This document shows positions 33,670 through 48,383 of a stretch of DNA of 64,000 nt, one piece after another. Under the pieces are notes generated by a model that searched no databases, had not been told where the DNA came from, and worked only from the letters and a program-made list of their open reading frames with translations. Within the stretch, counting starts at the first letter, position 1. Each line of letters opens with the position of its first letter. This DNA comes from Chlamydoabsidia padenii (Eukaryota; Mucoromycota; Mucoromycetes; Mucorales; Cunninghamellaceae): NCBI GenBank assembly GCA_025330725.1, contig JAIWND010000040.1:158086-222085 (forward strand), in the 5' to 3' direction. Position numbers and translations under genes: made by a program.

Positions 33670-35477
33670 AGTTTGGAGGCGGGGAATGAAATAGCGGCGC
33701 TTGAAATATTTCGGGGTACATTGATGAAAACCTCATGGGACTGACAAGTGGTGGTAGGGATCTCCAGTAGTGATGTAATATCTACAGGATCGACAATCAA
33801 AACCCTCTCAACATATTCCCGCATCATCAAATCTTGGATTATCTGTATACACAGCTGGTTATTCACTATCCAAGCCTATAACTGAAACACCACAGGAAGA
33901 ACCTTATATGACCTCTGCTGGTAATCGACAGTAAAAAACAATACCTAGATATGGAATATCACCAACATCCTCATGACATTGGTAATAATCGACTTTGTCA
34001 CAACATCATGACTCGCCATAAAACAAGGCAAGTACATATGATTTTCGAAATGATAATGTTGAAAAATTCTATATGTCTTTGTTTGTTTATTTTTACCGAC
34101 TCTAGACAGAACTAAGATCACGGATCTTTGACAAGGGGATCCAGCACAAAAAAAAAGTGAAATGGATAATCTTATTATGACACAATTCACCAACTATATT
34201 CTCGGCTGTGCAAGGGCCCCCTCATCATTCAAACTGCGGACAACAAGAAAGAAGGGGGAACACTACTGTGGTACCAATGATCAGGCACACATAAATGATT
34301 GCCAGGGATAAATATAAACCGAACACAGGTTATTCCTCTCTGAACACTCTGATTACTAAACGGATCGAAACCTCCTACTATCAGCAATACAGAAGATGAA
34401 ACATACTTTAAAAAAGTAGCAAGATTATAACTATAATCTGGGGATAGACATTGTTTATATACTTACCTTTTAGAAATAGATACACCTTCCACACATCCAT
34501 CATCACTATTAATAAAATCATCATACTATATATTATTGTCTATCTTTATTCATAGATGTCTATAGGAAATAATATGATTTGTAGTACAGAAATAGAAATA
34601 CTAATAAAAAAGGGGGTATTCATCGGCTTATGTCTGTTTAGAGATGATAGAAAGGAGAAAGGAAGGGGGGAATGATATACCGGAGTTGTCAGATTGGGTA
34701 ATCCCCGTATTATCTTTTCGGTTGGGTTCCGAAGCCTTCATTCTACTTGGAAGATACCTATCACATCCTCAAGTCGATAAAAAGATCATATGCTCCCAGA
34801 ACATTGGTGTTGTTAAATGTTGTTTTTTGTTTGATGCATATCTTAGGGAGTGACCTGACTTGAGTCTGCTGCTATTTTGTTATTCGTCCAATTAGTATCT
34901 ATTCACAAATGAATCCAGCTCTCAAACTGTCTGCATGATGCATAAAAGAAGGGGAACAAAAGAAAACTAAAACATTTAAAATCCCGATATTTCCTTTTTT
35001 GAACACTTCGGTGGCATTCCGAGGCACATCAAACCATTCACCCAAAAGAGGGAGGTAAAAGTATCACAAACTGAATAGTGGGTGGTCGGAAGAGTAGAGT
35101 GGTGAACTCCCGATGATTGTAGCACACGAAAAGTAAAAAACAACCATCAACATAAAGTGCCTCGCCCCCCTTCTTTTCACACCTTTAGAGATTTAATAGA
35201 CACGGGCTTGTTAACCTCCTCCAAGGAGTAATGATTGTTACACTTTGTGTAGTCTCTGATTAGATTCGCCACAATTTTAAAATAATGAGGGAATGAAAAC
35301 AACAACAACAAAACAAATAATGCATGATATCAAGTAATGTCGGAATTTAAAAGTGAGGCAAGTGAGTGGAGCCGTCCTTCTCAAGAACATTTTATTTGCT
35401 TCTTTTCTTTCTTTCTTTACTTTTTTTTTTGTTTTACTTTCTTTTTTTTTTTTATCATCAATTTTTTACAACAATTC
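33670..35477. other. Intergenic, no gene supported
   Basis: Just outside the TIR element a minus-strand frame (33866 to about 33680) reads MREYVERVLIVDPVDITSLL and SHEVFINVPRN. It runs into the TIR and could be a host or Fanzor exon cut by insertion, but nothing confirms it. The remainder is A+T rich with T-runs before the next gene, and no repeats were found. Confidence 0.4.
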
Positions 35478-38400
35478 ATGCCTGGACTTAAAGTAAGTGA
35501 GTGAATGAATAACAAAATATCTACTAATAATAACTGTTTTATTGATTGTTTGTTTCCCTTGTTTACCGTATTCTATAAACGTAGACAATGGACGCTTTAT
35601 TCAAAGATCTTGGTTACTCTTCAGATTATACCCCAAGTAAAGAAATCCACTTGGTGGATGATGAAGAAGACAAGACTTTGTTCGCGCAGACAAAACAATC
35701 CCTTGTAAGTAGAAAACATACATTTATCTGTACACTTTTCTCACACTCCGCCCACTTTATTTTATTTTTATAATAGGGCCAAACGATTGACGTTATACTC
35801 CCAAAGTCGACCCAAAGCGGTAATTCAATTTTCCCTCCCTCAATTGAACAGCTTATCTCTCTCTTTTATTTTACTCACTCTTCTTTCTCTTAATTATACC
35901 CCCCCTTTTTTTTTCTTATCTTATTTTATTTTTCCACCCCACCCATTAGCACAAAGCACACCTTGTCGGCAACTCATTGATATTCTTGGAACACGTTATA
36001 TTGCAAATGACCTTACGAACAATAACACTACTGATCACCACCACAGCAATAATAACGGACACGATAGCAATAACGTCAAGTCAACACTCGAACATGAAGT
36101 AAGTGGACATTATCAAAACAGTTTGACCAACTAGATGTTTTACAAGACAATTGACTCATCTTTACATTTTCTTATTTTTACCTAGTACAAACAAAATGAC
36201 CAACTTCGAATGGATGTCATAGACGAATTCTTATCGACTGAACAAAACTATCTACGGAAATTACAGGCGTTGGTGGAAACAATAGTCAAGCCATTGAAAT
36301 ATTCTTGTGACCACGACAGAAACCCAATATTGAACAAGTTTATGTGCACCAACATCTTTCTCAACCTGGAACAAATCTTGGAACTACATCAACACTTTAT
36401 GAAGGAGCTTGGGGCCCACAAAGTTGACTTTGCTACTATCTGCTTAACTAATGCAAGTCTCTCTCCCAAACACAATAATGAATGAAATGGAACCAGTTTG
36501 TCATATTAACTCTTTTTGTTATTATTATTTTGTGTAGATGGTGAAAATGGATCGCTATCGACGTTATTTACTTAAGGTGAACGATGCACACGAATTCCAC
36601 TCGACTGAATACCAGAAAAACCAAACCTATCGCAGTTTTATTATCAAGAACATCACCAATCCTGTTTTTGAAAAACTATCACTCAAGGACCTGTTGGATC
36701 AACCATGGAAACGTATGACGGCCTATACCCTTCTATTGAGGGACATTCGGAATCATACCTCCCCCGATCATCCTGATTTTGGGCCTTTGACTGACGCGTT
36801 TACTCAAATTAATACGATTGCTTCGGTGCGCGACGATGTTCCTACTATTCTGGCCACAAAGTCCCATGATTTATACCTGTCGATTCGGAAGGCTCCTGTA
36901 AGTAAAATCCACACACACACACACACACTTGTTGATTACTAAATGAAGTATCAATCAAAACAAAAAAAAAAAAAAGAACAATGAAATTGAAAACCCTAAC
37001 TCTTTTACCTTTTTTGTTTTTGTTTAGTGTCACCTTATCAAACAAAGTCGGTCTTTGATCACTCATCTGGATGCTGTGGAAATCAATCGAATCACGGGTA
37101 AAATCTCTCGACATGTCACTATCTTTTTATTCTGTGATAAAATCATGGTGGCCAGTCGATCATCGAATGCAAAAGGTGCTGATATATGTGATATGTCTTC
37201 TGGTACTTCCCCCTTGACAAACATGCACAAGAAGAAAAAAGGCCATGACTTCAAGTTTTGTGGTTGGGTTGGTATTGAACACATTGACTTATTCCATGGA
37301 CCATCTGGTAAGTCGGGAAGGGGGGGGGAGGAGGACTGTTTTGACAAGTTTGACAAGACAGGGAGGAAAGTACAAATTTTAACTTTATAATGTTGTTTAT
37401 TACATAGATCTTCCAGGTGCCATCATTATTCGTGCGTCCTCTGACTTTCAAGATAGTATCACAGAAATGGGCTATGAAAAGTATTTCCAAAAGGGTGCTC
37501 GGATCTTTGCTTACCAAACCGAACCTGCTCGACAAACATTACCCCGGTTTATGGATGACAAGAATGCTTTTGTGGACACTTTTTACAAAACTCAGGCTGT
37601 GTCAAGACAATATGGAAATCAAGATGCTACTTTTTATCGATCTTGGAACAATGTCAATGTGTACAGTAATGTGTATGACCATGAAACTTATACCAAGACT
37701 GAAATCAAAGTAAGATCCTCTCTACATACAAACGAAACAAAGTAGTTGATCTTTTTTTTTTCTTTTCTTTATTTAAAATAGAATAATGTGGCAGCTATAC
37801 TTTTGGAAAAAGAATCGGAAATCGACATCCCATCACTATTGACTTCAAGCCGATCATTGCCTTGGATTGTGGCTCTCGTAAGACCAGACAGTCAAGGTTT
37901 AAAACTTAACATTTGGACTAGAGTTCCCTTGTCTTGTCTTCATGAACAACAACGGTCGGCATCTAGTTCAACCGATCATTCTACTACCAATGATAAGAAA
38001 CAACTGGACTTTGCTACTGTCTTTTGGAATAATGGTAATAATCAAATCAAGACCTCAATGATTAATCCACTCATATCTCTTATTATTTACATTACCCCGC
38101 CCTTAGTAATCCAATGTGAAAAGAAACTACGGTGCTCTTCCACTTATCGATTGATGGTTGAAAGTCTCGAAGAACAAGAAACACAACGACCTCCTCGATC
38201 TCGATCTCGAACAAGCATGTCACGATCCACCAGTGTATCCAATATCAGCAAATTCTTTAGCCGATCGCGATCCCAATCACCATCATCAGCATCATCACAA
38301 GTGGTACCAACATCATCTAGATCAACACCCTCACAGCAACAGCAGCAGTCGGATGATCCCTCACGTCAACGAAGACCACGATCACACAGCATGTCAAACG

Positions 38401-39216
38401 ATCCGACAGCTTCTTCCTCTGTTACTAAATCAAAGCCAACCACCACTCGGCGACGGAAACTCAGCTTTGATGCGTCCTTTTTCAAAATCGATATCAAGAC
38501 ACCAAGTAATACCAACAATGCTACATCATCATCATCATCGTCATCATCCTCTGTATCATCATCATCAGCAGCTACTATTCAACAACAACCAGCCAAATTG
38601 CTTCAACCAAAACGACATAGTCCTCCGCCTCAACAACTTTCACATTCATCTATACGCCCATCATCTTATTCACAACATCGACGACAATCAGTTAGCACCA
38701 CTCCTATTCCAGTACCATCCACATCATACTCACCACCTCCCATGATGCATCCCACTGAACTACCTTCACAAACAATATATCAATCAAGTCCACAAGCACA
38801 TCGTGCAAATGGTAAGGTCCTTGATTAAAGCTAAAATGATTCACATTCTAATTCTTACTTTAACTAGGTCATGCATCTAATACCCCTCCACCCATGACCA
38901 CGGATCCAGGGAAACAACGACAATTGATCGAAAAGTTGGATGCCATGTACCATGATATGGCTGGCATTGGGAGGACCAAGGAACAACAATCTCGTCATAC
39001 ATCGGATCCTCTCATGGCAAGACCACCAAGCCGAACTAGTACTGCATCACCTACTTCTCCTGTGTCTATGACCTTGCCGTCTTTTGCTTCATTCTATCAT
39101 GAAGGTGGTTTTGGAACCTCTTCATCAAGATCATCAAGCTATACCAACACCTTCTCATCACATGCCAGTCAAAGCTCACGAAGCTCCCTTAGTCTAGAAG
39201 AAATGGATCCATTCAA

Positions 39217-39256
<40 letters not shown>

Positions 39257-40207
39257 GCCCACTCCTACCGACAATGTGATTTGAAACCTTTTTTGCATGT
39301 ATGTTTAGGGATATGGTGGTCCATCACCACGACTAATGAACACTGACATGATGAATTCCTCTGGTAACCATCTTCATCATGACGAAGATGATGAAATCAC
39401 TCGAAAGGTCATGTCCGATTTGGCAGCCAATGGTCATAAAAAATGGGCCACTACTCAAAAATCACTCTTGTCTCATTATACTTCCTCTATTGAATTCAAG
39501 AAACAACAACCTACTTTCAATGGGACACCTACTGCCACCATGTCTATGCCTGCTTTGGTGTCGATGGAAAAGGAACCTGCCTTGGATCATGTGGCAACGG
39601 CGGTGGATCATTGTACCTATCAAGTTGGCTCGAAATGGCAATTCTTGATGGATAAACAAAAAATGCTCGGTCATCAAGTGAACCGAGTCTCTGACCGTTT
39701 ACCTTTTGTAAGTAATAATAATATAGTCAATTCGCCATTGTGTATCAACACTTTTTTTGTTGTATCAATAGAAGGATGCCGATGCTGATATGCTCAATGA
39801 AGTATACCGGGATACAATGGATGAAACATCCAACTTTTTTAATGCAAGTGAATAGAAAAAAAAAAAAAAGTGTTTTGCGTATAAACTAACCTTCGACCTT
39901 CCCTTTTTGTAGAAAATTAATACCGAACTTAAAGAAATATCAGCCATTGTAAATGCCTACCGTCAAGGATATCAGCAGCATCAACAACGCCGGAACTCTA
40001 CGATCGATACATCTTCACATGAAGCGGATGTCTTGCTGAAACGCAAATTGAAAGAAGTCCAATTGGAAAGGGATTACTGGCACCGACGGGCAAGGTAAGC
40101 AAGGCACACACACACACACACATTTAAATCTTTAGACCCAACCTAACCCTCATTTTGTATATAGTGAACTGACTACTCAAGTCAACGAATATGTCCTCAA
40201 GCAATGA
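35478..40207 (+). CDS. DH-domain RhoGEF-like protein with PH-like region
   Basis: The start MPGLK is spliced to TMDALFKDLGYSSDYTPS. A DH domain follows from about 36215 (VIDEFLSTEQNYLRKLQALV, FLNLEQILELHQHFMKEL, DLLDQPWKRMTAYTLLLRDI). Here the CR3-like block reads LLDQPWKRMTAYTLLL instead of the usual KPVQRVxxYPLLL. A PH-like region (37027-37790) contains ISRHVTIFLFCDKIMVASRS and DFKFCGWVGIEHIDLF. The second half is a long disordered Ser/Pro/Gln region (RPPRSRSRTSMSRSTSVSNI; poly-Ser). A C-terminal coiled coil (LLKRKLKEVQLERDYWHRRA) ends TTQVNEYVLKQ. About fifteen exons are needed. The architecture suggests a polarity GEF of the Bud3 kind, which is not certain. Role: activating Cdc42 or Rho at growth sites (inference from the domain). 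Confidence 0.82.
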
Positions 40208-40345
40208 AGATACCCCTCTAACTCACTTATGTCATTCATCATACCTTATTCATTCCCTTAGTACCATTCTTTTTTTAGTATACCCTTTATATTTCATACT
40301 TTTTGTTCTTGTTTTACATATCACATCCCTCCTCTCCTTCCTTTG

Positions 40346-40382
<37 letters not shown>

Positions 40383-40700
40383 CCTATCCTCCTCTCCCTT
40401 AGGATATAATACTCTATATGATTTTATGATTGATTCCACCCTCTTTTTATTATATATAACAAGTTGATTACATACATACATACATATCTTTTTATTTATT
40501 CGCTGGTAATAAACACATATTATATTACATTTAATGCCTTCTTCTTCATTAAATTCAAATCCTGAAAACATCGTCTATGACATTGGCATGTATCGCAAAA
40601 TGATTATACATCTGCGGTCAGTTTTGCTATCTGATCTGTTTAAATGGAGCAAATGTCAAGGGAAATCCTGTATATGGCTTGAATGGTAGCATCGTCATAT
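40208..40700. other. 3' flank of RhoGEF-like gene
   Basis: A T-rich flank with a short CATA repeat (40472-40487). No gene is seen. Confidence 0.45.
40349..40382. repeat. Poly-T tract
   Basis: A run of about 34 T residues in the 3' flank of the RhoGEF-like gene. Confidence 0.95.
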
Positions 40701-41280
40701 TTTTAAGAGTAGCATGTTATTCTTTTCCTGCATGGCAAAAAAACAAGGCACAGAGCAATCATTTCATCCAAAGGGTCCATGTGGATGTCAATGGAATCTG
40801 GGGTATAAAATTTGGTACTTTCTACCCACGATTGGCACGGGTGGCTCATTTTCCTCTTTGCTAAATGTAATATCGCGGAATAGTTTGCTGGAAAAGCCCT
40901 CGGTCGATATGACAACGAGATGGGAGTATGAGCCTGTAACATCAAAAACGTCCAGCGAGTAGCTGATCGCTCGACCAATAAAATTCCTGTCGATTTTTTT
41001 TTTTTTTTTTTTTTTTTGTATCTCTAAGACCACTGAGGCAAGATTGTCGGTTAATGCATGCAGGGGCAGGTAAATCATATTGACGCATATGTTCAGTCGG
41101 TCCCAGAGTGTAGGCATCACCCGATGTGCCAACAATGAATTTGATGACAATATCCTTGATTTCATCCACACACAACAATGCCTTATTAAATACATCATAA
41201 TCTGGTCGTGAGGGCAACTTTGTAGTGAGAAGATTCTAGTCTTTTTCGTTCTTCTCCTTTTGATCGTTACCACTTACGGT
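40700..41280 (-). pseudogene. Decayed coding fragment, probably mobile-element derived
   Basis: On the minus strand one frame gives RPDYDVFNKALLCVDEIKDI, then IVGTSGDAYTLGPTEHMRQY and SCLSGLRD. After a poly-A tract another frame gives YSLDVFDVTGSYSHLVVIST, then EGFSSKLFRDITFSKEENE, PPVPIVGRKYQILYPRFH. The two halves are collinear and joined by a frame change at the homopolymer (40995-41017). I do not recognise the family. Dispersed repeat copy C lies just upstream of it. Confidence 0.4.
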
Positions 41281-41317
41281 AGGTGAAAAATCCGTACTGT
41301 ATTTTTGTCCCCACTGT

Positions 41318-41510
41318 AATCTTCGTCGCAAAGGACAGGTATAAATGTCATCGCATGCGACTGACCGACACAAGGGTCTTGGTGCTTGACTTTTTTTTTT
41401 TTTGGTAAAGTATGTTGGAAATACGCTATAGTATCCAGATCGCCACTTTAATTATAAGCATCCGTTAATAATTGAGCGAGTAGTGCTCTTCCAAAATCCC
41501 GGGAATGCTT
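41318..41510 (+). repeat. Dispersed repeat, copy C
   Basis: It shares AATCTTCGTCGCAAAGGACA with copy A and GTAAAGTATGTTGGAAATAC, GCCACTTTAATTATAAGCAT and GAGCGAGTAGTGCTCTT with copies A and B at 14.7-15.2 kb. It includes a T-run at 41390-41404. This shows the family is dispersed, not only a local tandem. Confidence 0.78.
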
Positions 41511-42128
41511 TCCATGCGCCTAGCATTTCCGTAACATTACTTCTCGAGCAAACTTTGTCTCGATTGTTTTCAAGTTTGATCCGAAATAGGCTATTTAAAA
41601 AGACTTTTTGGAAAGTGCTAAGAGAAGCAAAGAGAATTCAATTTGGTATACACTGTCGTTGACACAACGCCGCTTTATATGGTTGTCTAACGATGCAAAC
41701 CCAAAGTGACCTTGTGCCAATTCAGATATCGATGGCTGCAAATCAGATTTCACATGGTGCAAAGTCAAAAGGCGCAATTTATTTGTCAAAGGCCAAGCCA
41801 AAAGAAAAATCCAGTATATGGGGCGCAACATTATCGCAGGGATGATCACACCCTTTTCCCGTGGTCAGTCAGCGAGAAAGATTTTATTAAAGGAAACCCA
41901 TTTCAAATCCAGCATAAATGATAAGAAGTAAATCAAGACTACTGATACTTTTATTAAATAATCTTTGTGGTAGATGGAGGGAGAGGGGAGTATTATTCTT
42001 CTATACTAGATGGTATTGCATTGGAGACAAGTGTTAGCGCATTCTAATTACTAGAATTGAGATTTAATACTTGGTTCTACAATTGAGAATAAAAAACAGT
42101 TATCAGTATTCATGCCAATAACATCATC
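41511..42128. other. Intergenic, weak decayed frame
   Basis: A minus-strand frame at 41850-41600 reads PIYWIFLLAWPLTNKLRLLT and SISELAQGHFGFASLDN and could be a further part of the same relic as 40.7-41.3 kb. There is too little to classify. The rest is the NUP96 3' flank. Confidence 0.35.
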
Positions 42129-44243
42129 TTATGTAATTACATTTATATAATTCAGTTCCCGATTGACTTTGGTGCAAAAAGAAGAGCCTTCAAAGATATT
42201 TAATTCTTGTAGAGCCTTTGTGTTTTGCAGAGCCAGCTTGAGATCGTTTACTAGGGTCATCCTTTGCGCAGGCGGTGTTTGGGTGATGATACCTGGATAC
42301 GTATGTAGGATGACATGGATGCTGTTTAAAATGTTGGTAGTTTGCTGCAAGTTTATATCGTTCGGGTATAGCTCTGCTAGTTTTTTAATATAGTAGGTTA
42401 TCGTATCGACTTGACTTTCTAAAATTAAAAAAAGAAAAAAGGTCAGTAAAACATGTCGTGGTAATAACACTTGATTACCATCCAAGTATATTGCCGGAAT
42501 CATGTGGTTGAGAATAGCATGTCGGGCTTTGTCGATGTTATTGGCTTCTAGATAGATTTCCACCTCCTTGTCATAAAGGTGACGATTCAGTGCATAAAGG
42601 GCCTATAATCAAGAGTGTGTGTGAGCTAACCAGAATATATATATTCCGATCAAGCCGCATAATACCTTTCCATCCGTGATCCATTCAAGGGGTATTTGTA
42701 ATTGCCGAGCAATATAATGATCCTTTTCCCATTGTCGCAAAGATAGTAATTGTTTAATCTTCGGCCCGGGTCTATAAAACAGGCAAACAAGTAATAATAA
42801 TATAAGAAGGCTAAGTATTGCGCTTTTTGTATTTTTAATTTCTTACTTTGGTATATATAAACCTGCCAAGATCGCCATGTATTCCAACCCACTATGATAA
42901 AGTTCATCACACCATTGATGCCTCCAAGATTCCAGTACCCCCACTTCATTATCAAAGCATTCAGGCACATGTAGTAATAACAACCAACGACAGCGTAAAG
43001 GCAATTGTAATGCCCACTTGCTTTTATGAGACCCACCCGTCCACCATTGTAAAAAAGGATACCATAGACAATATGGCGGAATAACAGCCGTCGCTTCCCG
43101 AGCTTGTAATTGATGAATCCCCGTGATATCTCCTGTGGTGAGAGAATCAAGTGCCGCCAGCCCAGACGCAATATCATCATTTTGGCCACCATAAAGCGCA
43201 TACAAAAGCAATACCTGTGGCCATGCCAACCCTTGTGTCACGGTCGTCTTGATCAAATCCACATACCCTAGTCGTCCCAACATTACGCACCACATTTTCC
43301 GTTGATAAAGAGGTAACCGATCGAACAGGCCCTGTTCTTGCCAATATAAGACTTGTTGTTCAGCCGCTTTTGACACATCGCCGTCTTGTTGAAGGTGTAC
43401 GACAATCATCATCATCAGAGCATCATCACCGAGTTGTTTGGCGAGATCGCATGCCTGGAGGACTTGACCCGATGCAAGATAATGGAATGCCTGGTGCCAG
43501 TCGTCGTCCGCTACATCCAATTCGCAACATCCGTCCTTTTCTAACTCTTCAATGACAGTGCTGCGTATCCAATTTTTCAGTCGACGTTGTGGTGGTGGGG
43601 TGGTTTGTCCAAGGAGTAAAGAGGCTAGACTCCATACTTGTCGTTCATTGTAATCGTAAGCTGGCGAATCCATAATATAGTCGACAAGTTGAGTTGAATA
43701 CAGGTTCAGTTTGAGTTGTGCATGAGGTACACCATCTGTTGTATGTATTGTGGTTTGATTTTGTACAAATGTCATTAGAAGCTAAACCAAATAAAACGAG
43801 ATTAGTGTCACCTACTTCCATGACCTTTTATATTTACCTTGTTCGCTTGATTCTTCATAGCCAATGGATTCACATTGTTTGCCTATATAAGCAGAGTTCA
43901 TCAATGATCGACCATCCTGGCTGATCCCTTACTTACAATGACATTGTTCGGTGTTTGTTGGGTATTTGAGGTCAAGTTATCACTACTGAAAAGCAACCGC
44001 TAATCAATATCAAGTCATCATGGGTGCAATATTAGTTGTTTTATTGGTCTGTGGCCTACCTTGAAGAGTTATCGTAAACGCGTTGTTTCTTCCAACTGTT
44101 AGCTAGAATCGATGGTGGGTCAGTGTTTAATCGTTTTCCTGTTAAATGAGACTGCACACTATTGTTATTAAAAATTGAAAAGTTAAACATGTTGAAGCAA
44201 TTTTTAGTGTAGGTCTATTTTTTACTTACTTGAAGGAAGACAT
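42129..44243 (-). CDS. NUP96: Nucleoporin NUP96 (Nup145C) as a stand-alone gene
   Basis: NUP96 is a helical scaffold subunit of the Y-complex (Nup107-160) of the nuclear pore (family knowledge). Several short exons encode the N-terminus (MSSFNVQSHLTGKRLN, then LANSWKKQRVYD). The large exon then has YNERQVWSLASLLLG, RRLKNWIRSTVIEELE and the hallmark AFHYLASGQVLQACDLAKQL, continuing ELYHSGLEYMAILAGLYIPK. C-terminal exons give LLSLRQWEKDHYIARQLQIP and EIYLEANNIDKARHAILNHM, ending ELNYINVIT. It totals about 550-570 residues, short for the family. In most eukaryotes NUP96 is made as the C-terminal part of a NUP98-NUP96 precursor. Here it has its own ATG and upstream region, and NUP98 is the adjacent gene on the same strand. 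Confidence 0.82.
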
Positions 44244-44577
44244 GATTATAGAAAGAAAGAAGAAAGGACAAGAAGCTTTTTTTTTTCTTTCTTCCACTTT
44301 AGTGGAAAACCGCTGAACGGAATATTTTCAAATGCCGCCCGCGCGGGAGATCCACCAGATACAGTGTATTTGTAACATCATCCCGAGCGGTCAGCAGAGA
44401 TAAAACAGTATACATAATGGCATTTGATGCACAATGGATCATCCAATCCCGGCAAATACACTTGTTTTACAAACCAATGAGACATTTAAAAAAAAGTTGT
44501 ATCATAGTTTCAAATAGCATAACAAGAGGTTTTTTATTATTTAAGATAAAAGAGGTGGGGAAAGGATAACTAACAAA
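44244..44577. promoter_or_regulatory. Spacer between NUP98 stop and NUP96 start
   Basis: This 334-bp stretch lies between two same-strand genes normally fused. It includes a G+C-rich palindrome-like patch (CGCCCGCGCGGG, about 44336-44347) and a TTTAGTGGAAAACCG stretch. It would have to hold the NUP98 terminator and the NUP96 promoter. No coding continuity across it was found. Confidence 0.5.
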
Positions 44578-46473
44578 CTAAAAAGAGTCCACCGTAAATG
44601 TCCAGGCCCCATTGGAAACATCATGACCCACAAAAGTTGTTCCAGGTCGACTTTTCAATTTTTTCAAAAAAGGAGCATATCGAGAATGTGAGGGATCCAT
44701 GACTGGTCGATCCGTTGTCTTGTCCATAGTGTAGCACCCATATAATGTCACTGTTGCAGGTACGTTGAGCCCTGATCCAGGAGGAGGTTTAGTATTGATA
44801 TCAGGATACATCGCCACATGTTTATGACCAAAACAAACCAGATTTGCCATGATACTGTCAAGATTCACACCAGAGAGATCAACCGGTTGATTGAATTCCA
44901 CCTTGCCATAGCTAAAACGTCCCACCATAAATTTATTCACATTTTTAAGTTCAGCAGGAGACATGAGTTTCAACACATCCAATGAAGGGATGCAGTAATA
45001 GCCTTCCTTCTTGGCCACTCCAATAGTAATCGGACTGGCATGATCTTGTGCTTCCTTTTCGAGGGTGGTTGTTGGTTGAGGGTTCGCGAGTTTAGTCAAG
45101 TCACTACCAGAGGTAGCCTTGGTGTAGCCAGCATGGAAGGCCATGACAGCATCTGATGTTTCTGTATGTTGACACGAGTCCGATCGATCACCGTTCGTGT
45201 TTGAAGAATCAAGAGTCAACGAGTTAAACGAGTTTAACGTACGAAAATCATCCGAATGACGATTATTATCCCCACTGTTGAGAGTGTCGAAGGAGAATCC
45301 GCGAGGTTCAGTAGTGTCATGCGAGTTGGTGGTGGAACTAGTTGGAGAATTTGTATTTGTCGAGTGTGTTGATCGAAAGTTGAATAGTGTTTGCCGTGCC
45401 TGATTTTGCTGACTACCCAAAGTGAATGGGTTCCCGACTGAATCCTTTCCAGCGAATCCTGTCGTACCCTGCTGACCAATTGCTTGAGATTTGCCGTGTA
45501 AAGAACTTGGCTGTACCTGAGGAGATTGAATTATCTGCAGAGGTCCGCCCGTTGCTGATAAGAAGAAAAAAAGTGATATAGTCAGTCAATGATACAACTA
45601 TCCACAAACACTTTTTCTTTTCTCACCAAATGATACCGTATTCTGGACATTGTATAACCCATTACAAATTGTCGGTGGTTGTTGAGACCCGAAAGGTGAG
45701 AAGGATCGTTCCGATATTGGCCCAAACCTAGTAAATGGGGCTTCCCGGGTGGTGTGATTTTGGCAGTAGTCTTGTAGTCGCAATTCTTCAAATGATAGAT
45801 CATAGAATTGAGGCATAGTAGTGATACTGACATAGTGGTTAGTGTCGCCAGTGTGCAGATCTACGGTTGGTACGGGAGCAAAATGAGCAAATGCAGTACC
45901 GATACCATGGAAGGATCGACCAAAAGGGACTTTACCACCAGTAAAAGCGTGACGAGGAGCCTGATGTTCAGCTAGATTTAATAAGAAATTTAATGTGTCG
46001 GAGTTCAGGTGGTTCAAAGAAGACATCTTTAGTATAAGGATAAGGTTGAGGGAATGTCGATACTTACGAGAGCAACGAGGAAAATCAGAGTAGAGAGCAG
46101 GTTGGACTAAAAAAAAAAAAAATAGTGAGTGAGTGAGTAAAATAATTTGTTGTTTCAGCTTAAAAAAAGGACTACTTACCATCATAAAAACCAGGTTCCG
46201 GTTGGGCATGTGGCGAAGCTGTCCATGTTTGAGAAGGCGAAGTTGTTTGCTGGAAAATTACTGGAGCTGGCGTTCCAAATACAAAATTGGGTGCCCCAGA
46301 ACCTATAAAAGAATGTATAGAAGAGTTAATGAATACAGATTAACAGACAAGGAAGGCCCTTTTTTAACCTTCATGAAGGTTTATATATCCTTTATGCAAA
46401 ACGACCGACGACACTTACCATTGAATGGAGCTTGCGTTTGCTGTGGAGGCTGTTGTTGGGAATTTGCAAACAT
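44578..46473 (-). CDS. NUP98: Nucleoporin NUP98 ending at the autoproteolysis point
   Basis: The start MFANSQQQPPQQTQ is followed by few FG motifs (VFGTP, PFGRS, RFGPI, PFGSQ) and a GLEBS motif that binds Gle2/Rae1 (ITTMPQFYDLSFEELRLQDY). A disordered Ser/Thr/Asn region follows, then the C-terminal NUP98 domain: KKEGYYCIPSLDVLKLMSPA, FMVGRFSYGKVEFNQPVDLS, GVNLDSIMANLVCF, PDINTKPPPGSGLNVPATVT, ending AWTFTVDSF and a TAG stop. In NUP98-NUP96 precursors this domain cuts itself after the Phe of HFS. Here the protein stops exactly after that Phe and the His is Ser. It is roughly 490 residues long with far fewer FG repeats than usual. Introns are at 46415, 46180, 46065 and 45640-45561. It is adjacent to NUP96. 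Confidence 0.88.
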
Positions 46474-46792
46474 TATACAGCAGCACTTTTTTTTTTTTAA
46501 TTTTGGAGAGTAATGAGAGAAGAAGAAGGAAAAAGATTGAAACGCGCCTTCTTGCTTAAATGTCGACGACGGCGGCCTACGACACTTGTCCTACACAGTT
46601 TCAAAACCCGCCTTTACGGCCATTGAAGTTGTCAAGTACTGATCAATCATTACCCCCCTTCCTACGGTATACTGTAATGTAAGTCATTCATGTAAAAGGT
46701 CAAGAGATCAAATCAGTCAATTTTATTTATTTATTTATTTTAAAAAAAACGTATCCTAACATCAAAACATCATGTATAAACTACTAACCCAC

Positions 46793-48383
<1,591 letters not shown>

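Noticed and set aside
38158..38745. 195-codon frame with many His and Gln overlapping the RhoGEF-like gene
   Set aside because: It is the alternate-frame shadow of a Ser/Gln-rich low-complexity exon (CAT/CAC/CAA triplets), with no independent features.
42129..44243. NUP96 gene as a pseudogene split from NUP98
   Set aside because: All exons join in frame with GT-AG introns and conserved helices are intact, so it looks functional.
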